In this document: piece by piece, positions 58,339-64,000 of the stretch
How positions within the stretch are numbered: position 1 is the stretch's first letter
Layout of the letters: each line of letters begins with the position of its first letter
DNA from: Motacilla alba alba
Taxonomy: Eukaryota > Chordata > Aves > Passeriformes > Motacillidae
Assembly: GCF_015832195.1 (NCBI RefSeq)
Contig: NC_052030.1
Location: 7,707,439 to 7,771,438, forward strand
Direction of reading: 5' to 3'
Length of the DNA stretch: 64,000 bases
Notes under the pieces: model-generated
Seen by the model: only the letters and a program-made list of their open reading frames with translations
Databases searched by the model: none
What the model was told of the DNA's origin: nothing
Program-made: the position numbers and the translations under genes

Positions 58339-59960
58339 GGTTTTTTCTCCCCTCACATAAAGGCTGCACTGCAATGATCTACCCTCCCAATGCTTCCGTG
58401 CAGGCTGGGCGTGTGGCTGAACTCGTTGGCTTCTAGAGGGTGCTTTGTTCCCCGTAAGTGCAGGAGGAAATATTTGCAGAATTGGGACTCCTGTGAAAAG
58501 TTTTATGAGTTACCACATGGCCACTGTGCAAATCAATTACTGTAGTAGGTCTGTAATGAGGCTAACCCACAAAACAGTTACCGATTCTACAGCAACTTGA
58601 GCAGATGCCAAAAAATGTGGCCAATAATTAGTGACGGCCTGACGGATCCAGGGTTTTCAGCAGCATTTGCTCAGTGCGTGGCTCACAACACAGCAGATCC
58701 TGGAGATGGTCCTGCTCCTGAGGTCAGGTTAGCTGTTGTTTTTTAAAATGTTTGGTTTGTGTCAGTCTTTTTAGAAACCTGGTTTAAAACCTTTCAGGTG
58801 TAAGTATAAAGCTTAAAAGCTTTTCCACAGCTCCACCCTTAAGAATGGGTTTAATCCTTTTAACAAAGCTCTGATCTGACAGTTTATTTCGCTCTAGGCT
58901 TTAGCTTCAGTGGTTGCAGCCAAAACCTGACAAGTTCTTCTTGTTAATTCTGAATGTATTATCCAGTGACAAATGTATCTCCCACTTATATGTGACACTG
59001 AGAATGAAATGCATATGATCAAATTTCTTATAGCTGGAGTGGGGCTGGTTGTTAGGAACATCTCCATATCTTTGCAGTATGACAGTCAATCTAAACCCAT
59101 TCTTTTTCAGCAGCATATCTCAGCCTGGTTTGGGATACTCATGATGGGTTGCAATCTGCTGCCATACTCTGCAGAGATTAAAGAAAGGCTAAAAATAAAC
59201 CTGTCACTTTCCCTGGACACTTTCTTGTGAAATGCAGAGAGATACCTCACTAGAATGCAGAATAAATTCATATAGAATTTTTTATGCTGTGTTTTTTTAT
59301 GGACAGATGGAGTCAGTGTAGTTTCTGATTTCTCATTTCTAAATACAGTGGTGTTATGTACAGCCTTCCACCTGAAAGCTTGTCTTGGAAGCCAAAAGAG
59401 AATGAAATAGATTTTTACAATAAAGCCAAATAAGTCCTTAATTCTTTGAAGTTCGCCAATATATAGGATACATAGAATGTATTTAATGAACTCTGCTCCA
59501 AAAGTATTGGCACCATGATGAAATTTATTTTCTGGAATGTAGTCTCTCTCAGGAGGCTGGGGTTTTTCTTTGTAAGACTGATCTTTTGGTAGTATAGTAA
59601 CACCTCAAGAGGAGAATGATGCCTCTGTGCCGTGGACTGACAGCCAGAACCCTGCCCACAGTCTGTGTGACCCTGTCCTGCACTTAATCCTGCTTAAGCA
59701 GATCTCCTCCTGCTGCACATCTCTGTGTTTGACTGGACACATAACCCACTGCTATTTTTGAGTTTCATTGCTGCTTTCCTGTGCTTTCCTGAGGCTGCTG
59801 ATTGCCAAGGATGCAAGGGATCTGTCTCTTCTCAGTGTTTATCTGAAAGCAGCTGCATTTTTCGAGTGACTGTCCCATTTCCTCTTCCCCCAAACGGTGC
59901 CAGGAGCTCTGTGGCTCTGCAGATCGATGCACGGAGGAGAAGTGCTGATGGCAGGATGTC
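58339..59960. other. Gene-free stretch
   Basis: No exon or RNA gene recognised. 58490-58660 is a unique, motif-rich block (GCAAATCAATTACTG near 58529, CCAATAATTAGTGACG near 58621) with conserved non-coding texture. The plus frame at 59725-60006 begins with a hydrophobic stretch but has no family resemblance, and its end is CpG-rich. Confidence 0.45.
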
Positions 59961-60640
59961 TCTGGGCAGCGCCGGCCGTGTCGCCGCAGCCAGAGCGCGC
60001 GGGTGACGGCGAAAGTCAATTTCCTGGCAAATTAGCTCGGCTGTTTCTCTAAGAAAGGTGGAATTTTAATGAAAGTGCCTATTAATGGATGAGCCCAGAG
60101 GGAAGTGGGTTTGTGGTGAGGCCCGAACTTTATAGGGAAAGCCTTACCTCGTAAAAGGCCACAAAGGATCCTTACAGGCCCGAGCTCGGCCTGCTCGGGA
60201 GCTGACTGCTTGTACAGGGGACAGTCTTCCTTTTCCCATAAAACATGCATTAAGGGTGCCAACTAAGTTGGTTCTCTTTTATATCAGTCACAAAAACAGT
60301 AGGAGGTTTAGTTCCTGTCAAATTTTATGGGCCATTTACAAGGAGGCCTTCCCCAAAGTATTTCACAGGCCAAATAAAAATAAATGGCACTGAAAAATTT
60401 TATAACACAATGCACGAACTGTTGTGGCAGTGGGAGAACATGTGCTGGAGACCTTGTCTCCTTCCCCTGTGCAGAGGAATTAAAATGGAATTTTAATTAT
60501 TGTACCTTTTATAGGCTTTTTCATTTTCGAGCATTACTGTAGTCTCATGGTTGCCTTTGGGAGAAAAGGATTGTGACTTTATCATATTTTCTCATCTCTG
60601 TATAGAGGTACAGTTTCATGGCCCCGGAGAGTGGCATCTG
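59961..60640. promoter_or_regulatory. Candidate conserved non-coding block with a CpG-dense edge
   Basis: A CpG cluster (about ten CpGs within 59965-60012) adjoins 600 bp of unique sequence. That sequence is rich in AT-rich factor-like words (GCAAATTAGCTCGG, GTGCCTATTAATGGATG, GGAATTTTAATTATTG, TTTTATAGGC). No repeat family or open frame explains it. This is the longest stretch in the window that looks under constraint, judged by eye. Confidence 0.35.
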
Positions 60641-61680
60641 CCCTGCAGAGAGATAAGGAAAACCACGGGAGGTGGGGAGTGATGACTTGAAGAGCTGAGA
60701 GGGCTGTTGAATCTGGGTTTGATGTCTGATATGTTTGGGCACCCTGTCTGAGACCTTGGAGATGGGCCGAGAGAGGCAGACATGGCCACACAAGTGCTTA
60801 TTGAGCCCATTGGTCTGGGTTCTCTAAAAAAACTTGGCTTAAACTGGGGATTTGGTTCATGGTGATGTGGCTTCGCTGGGAAGATACTTCATCCTGTAGC
60901 TTCATTTTTCTGGTCAACACAGGAGGGCAAAGGGAAGGAGGCAATTTTCCTCGATGCTAGGATCAGATAAAATATTCAGAGAGGAACAGTGTGGCTCAGC
61001 TTACAGTGAGAAGCGTGTTAACAGGAGTAGCTGCAGTTCCCAGTTTACAAGCTGCACTTCTGTCAAGGGAAGAAAGCAGCACCTAAAAACCCACGTGGAG
61101 AGGGAGCAGCTCTGGGCAAGGTTTTTAATAGACATGGGTTGAGCAGTCTATGCTGCTAGGGCTGCTTCACAGCTTCCTCCCTGAACTGCTGAACTCTGCA
61201 TCTCAGTGCTGAGTTTACCACACCAACAGCTTTATCGGAGGAGTGAAACAACAGCTTGCTTCCATGGGAAGGGAGAGGAACAACCTACCCCTCAGCAATC
61301 AAATGGGCAGCAAGCAAAGATGCTTTTGAAAGGGTTTCTCTTCCCCTCTCGTGCGTGTGTTCTTGGCAGCCCTTGGCAGAGGTCAGGGGTTCAGGCAGAA
61401 ATGCAATCACACCACTGCTGCTTCAGATTGCACATTTGATAAAAGATTAACAGTCAAATCCCCTCGCTGACCTTACAGTATGAGAACTGCTGTTGTTTTG
61501 TTAATTGTTTTTCCCCATGAGGGTGGTCTAGCACTGGAGCTGGGGCCCAGAGGGCATGGGGGATCTCCATCCTCAGGCTGACTTTGTGTTGCTGTGGTGC
61601 TGTATTTGTTCTGGTTCAAAACTGAGTTTTCAAACAGGACATGGCATTGAAAGGAGTCCCTGAGGTAAACAGAACTATAA
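60641..61680. other. Gene-free stretch
   Basis: Nothing recognised. Short open frames on both strands have no family resemblance. Confidence 0.5.
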
Positions 61681-62075
61681 AGCAGTGTTGTCGATAATAT
61701 TGCATAACAATTACATTATCCCCCCTCCTCATAAACCTGTGGCTTCATGACTTTTGAGTCAAAGCTTTAAGATGGGTTTACACTAACCCAGAAGATCTGA
61801 ATGCTGTGAACACACAAGTATCCAATCGCTTACTGGTTTGGGCGTCAGGCTACAAAAAAAATTTCCAACTAGTAATGTAACACAAAAGGCATTGTACTTG
61901 AAGTGACTAACTAGATTCATTTAACTTTTAATTTGCGCTGGGTACCATCAAAGTAGCAAAAGTGTTGTTAATCTTCCTGCTCTGAATAAGTGTCTGCTAG
62001 CAGGGAGGTGTGAGGGCGGGAGATGCCTATTAAACGCTTTTAATTAAGTGAAAGTGTCAGTATTACCCAAGGAGA
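61681..62075. promoter_or_regulatory. Candidate conserved non-coding element
   Basis: Unique AT-rich sequence with ATAATATTGCATAACAATTA, an AP-1 site (TGAGTCA, about 61757), ACTAGTAATG, and CTTTTAATTAAGTG near its end. The call rests on texture only. Confidence 0.3.
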
Positions 62076-64000
62076 AAGTGCTGTCTTTTATTCTCTCCCA
62101 AGTGGTATCTGCTTGAAAACGTGTGGCAACGCCCTGTCTGCCCCAGCTCTCCTGGGGCTGCAGGAGCTCAGGGGTGTTGGTTCAGGGATGCTCGCAGTGG
62201 GGCTGAGGCCGCAGTGTGGTGATAAAGGGGTTTGTGTTTGGGGACTGGCTGGGTGCTGAAGCCCAGGTGTGCTGCAGGCAGCCAGCTGCTGCTGGAAGGA
62301 ATCAGTTGTGCCGAGGGCATCAGCAGCACCAAAGTTGATGCCAGGTGTTCCCCCAGCTCCCTGCAGGTGCTGGGAGATGGAGATGTTTGTTATCCTGCCG
62401 CTGCTCTTTTTCCTGCTAAGCTCATCATCTTTCTGGCACTTATAGGCAGAAGAATGACATTTTCCACTCTCCAAGATAGTCAGTATTAACAAACAGACAA
62501 GAATTTAGGGCCTTCCTGCCATGCTCACACAGCCCCACCGATGAAAAAGGGCTGCACGCCTGTAAAAGGAAATAGAATCTAACCTGCAAGTGAGTGGGTG
62601 GGAAGTTGCCTTCCTCTTCCTCACTCCCTGTGTGTTTGTGGGAGAACACTGATGCTTCTGCCTGGTTTTTTAGCCCTGTCTGCATCTAACCAACACTTTT
62701 GCCACAGCAGCAACTCTTTTTTTTTTTTCCCCCTAATTTACAGCATATATAAATTGGAGGATGAATAACATTATGACCTAGCAGATTTCCTAGTGAATGC
62801 TTTTCTGCATGTCAGCTGGGTGCACCAGGGCTCGTGGTGGCCTTTGCACAGCATCTTCTTCATGGGGAAGAATAGTCCCCTTGATTGTCGTGTGTTTTGC
62901 TGAAAGCAACCAAATAACTCAAGGACCTTAATTTTGCAATCTTTACTCTCACTGTTAGCTTTGTAATTAAAATGAGTCCAACAGAGTAAAAAAACCACAA
63001 CAACAAAGGAAAAAAAAACAAACAAAACACAACTCAAATCCAAGCTGAGCCAACCCAGCCCTCCAAAAAAACAAACTGCTGCTTTTACATAGGAATTATT
63101 TTTAACTGTATTTTCATTTTGCTAAAGTGTCTGTCAAAACTATTTGCTTGTCAGTAAACTGCTTAAAAGTTGTTCTCTGCTGGCACAATGAATTTACTTG
63201 TGTGTGTATTTAAAGAAAAACATGTAGAGAGAAAAGTTGAGATTTTTAATAATTTTTTTTTTTTACTGAAGAAGGTTTTTTTTCATCACAAACTTTGTAA
63301 ATTTTGGGAGTTGTTGATTGCTGAGCAGATTTATCAGGGCTTAGAGTCTACTCATAGCTTAGAGCAGAGGTCATAGGGTCAGGTTTTCCTATGTGACTCA
63401 TCTCTCCTTCCCACAGGAAGCAATACCTTTAAAGCTTGTGCCCAACTGGGCAAGATCTGAGTAGGGCTGTTTGTGCTGTTACAAAAAAAAACCCACGTTG
63501 GGAGTTAATTTGAGTTAATATAATCTCAGTAATCACTGCATTTATTGCCCAGGAAAACTTAAGGCCTTTCAGTCTCTGCATTCGGCCAAAAGCTGAGCTC
63601 ATGGTTTGTGGGCTTTGCTGCTTTGTACCGACAGGCAGGTGCTAATCACTCCCATACAGCTGAGCCACAATTTGCTGGCCTCTTCTGTAAAACATTCCAG
63701 CTTTTCCCAGTGCCCTCTTGCATGCACTGCTTTACAAGGAAACTGTAAATTCCAATTAAACCAGCACGCAGTATATTATTTTCTCAGCTGATAGCAGAGT
63801 TGTTTTATGGAGGGAGCACGTTAACGAGATGCCTGGGGGTGGTGGCTCGGGGTGTCCTGCCCTTCTGCGCCTCAGGCTGGGGACAGATAGGAACATACAG
63901 CCCTCATTGAGAATCAGGCTGCAAAGGGCTCTGTTGAGTAATTGCAGCATTAGTCTTCTCTAAATGAAGCTTCAAAGTAATTTCAGCTTTTTATAATTAC
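62076..64000. other. Gene-free stretch to the window end
   Basis: No exon or RNA gene recognised. A-rich low-complexity DNA (about 62987-63033, ACAACAACAAAGG then AAACAAACAAAACAC) and short T-runs are present. Confidence 0.5.

Noticed and set aside
59725..60006. Plus-strand frame with a hydrophobic start, possibly a secreted peptide
   Set aside because: There is no recognised family, the last third is CpG-cluster translation, and no splice or promoter context supports it.
1..64000. CRISPR arrays, prokaryotic operons, defence systems or insertion sequences
   Set aside because: Codon-free, intron-like sequence with CR1, MIR and vertebrate LTRs is incompatible with a prokaryotic or phage source. 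The tandem arrays have no CRISPR-like spacer structure.

Overview
This 64 kb window is vertebrate nuclear DNA, most likely from a songbird (passerine). The evidence is the repeat content: three LTRs of an AT-rich family that I recall as common in passerine genomes, 3' ends of CR1 LINEs (the main bird retrotransposon), two ancient MIR-type SINE relics, and almost no other interspersed repeat. There are no operons or ribosome binding sites. Every open frame I looked at is short or explained by repeat composition. I could not recognise a single protein-coding exon, tRNA, rRNA or known microRNA, so I report no CDS. The window is best read as intergenic or deep intronic DNA, possibly a gene desert beside a developmental gene; that last step is inference.

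Layout. 1-6 kb is plain sequence with a 19-bp palindrome among homeodomain-type sites (about 1.48 kb) and a conserved-looking block (5.0-5.3 kb). 6.1-8.6 kb carries two same-orientation solo LTRs, each with its own 6-bp target-site duplication. 8.6-15.3 kb is plain. 15.3-15.7 kb is a CpG-rich element starting with a strong stem-loop. 17.0-17.5 kb is a CpG island with a TATA box and consensus splice donors, the best promoter candidate here. CR1 tails lie at 16.7 and 18.0 kb. 22.16-22.76 kb is a 28-bp minisatellite running into a second CpG-rich block. 29.16-29.34 kb is a 62-bp triplication, and 29.9-30.3 kb is an LTR of a related, more diverged subfamily.

33-36 kb is AT-rich, with an 82-bp element present twice 650 bp apart. 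40.9 and 42.7 kb hold POU and AP-1 motif arrangements in conserved-looking sequence. 41.6 and 58.2 kb hold MIR relics. 54.99-56.01 kb is a 21-unit, 48-bp minisatellite with higher-order structure. 57.6 kb is a CR1 tail. 60.0-60.6 and 61.7-62.1 kb look like conserved non-coding sequence.

I see no multi-gene system. The useful content is regulatory candidates, minisatellite architecture and datable repeat insertions. All conservation statements are judgements by eye from composition and motif content; no alignment was run.
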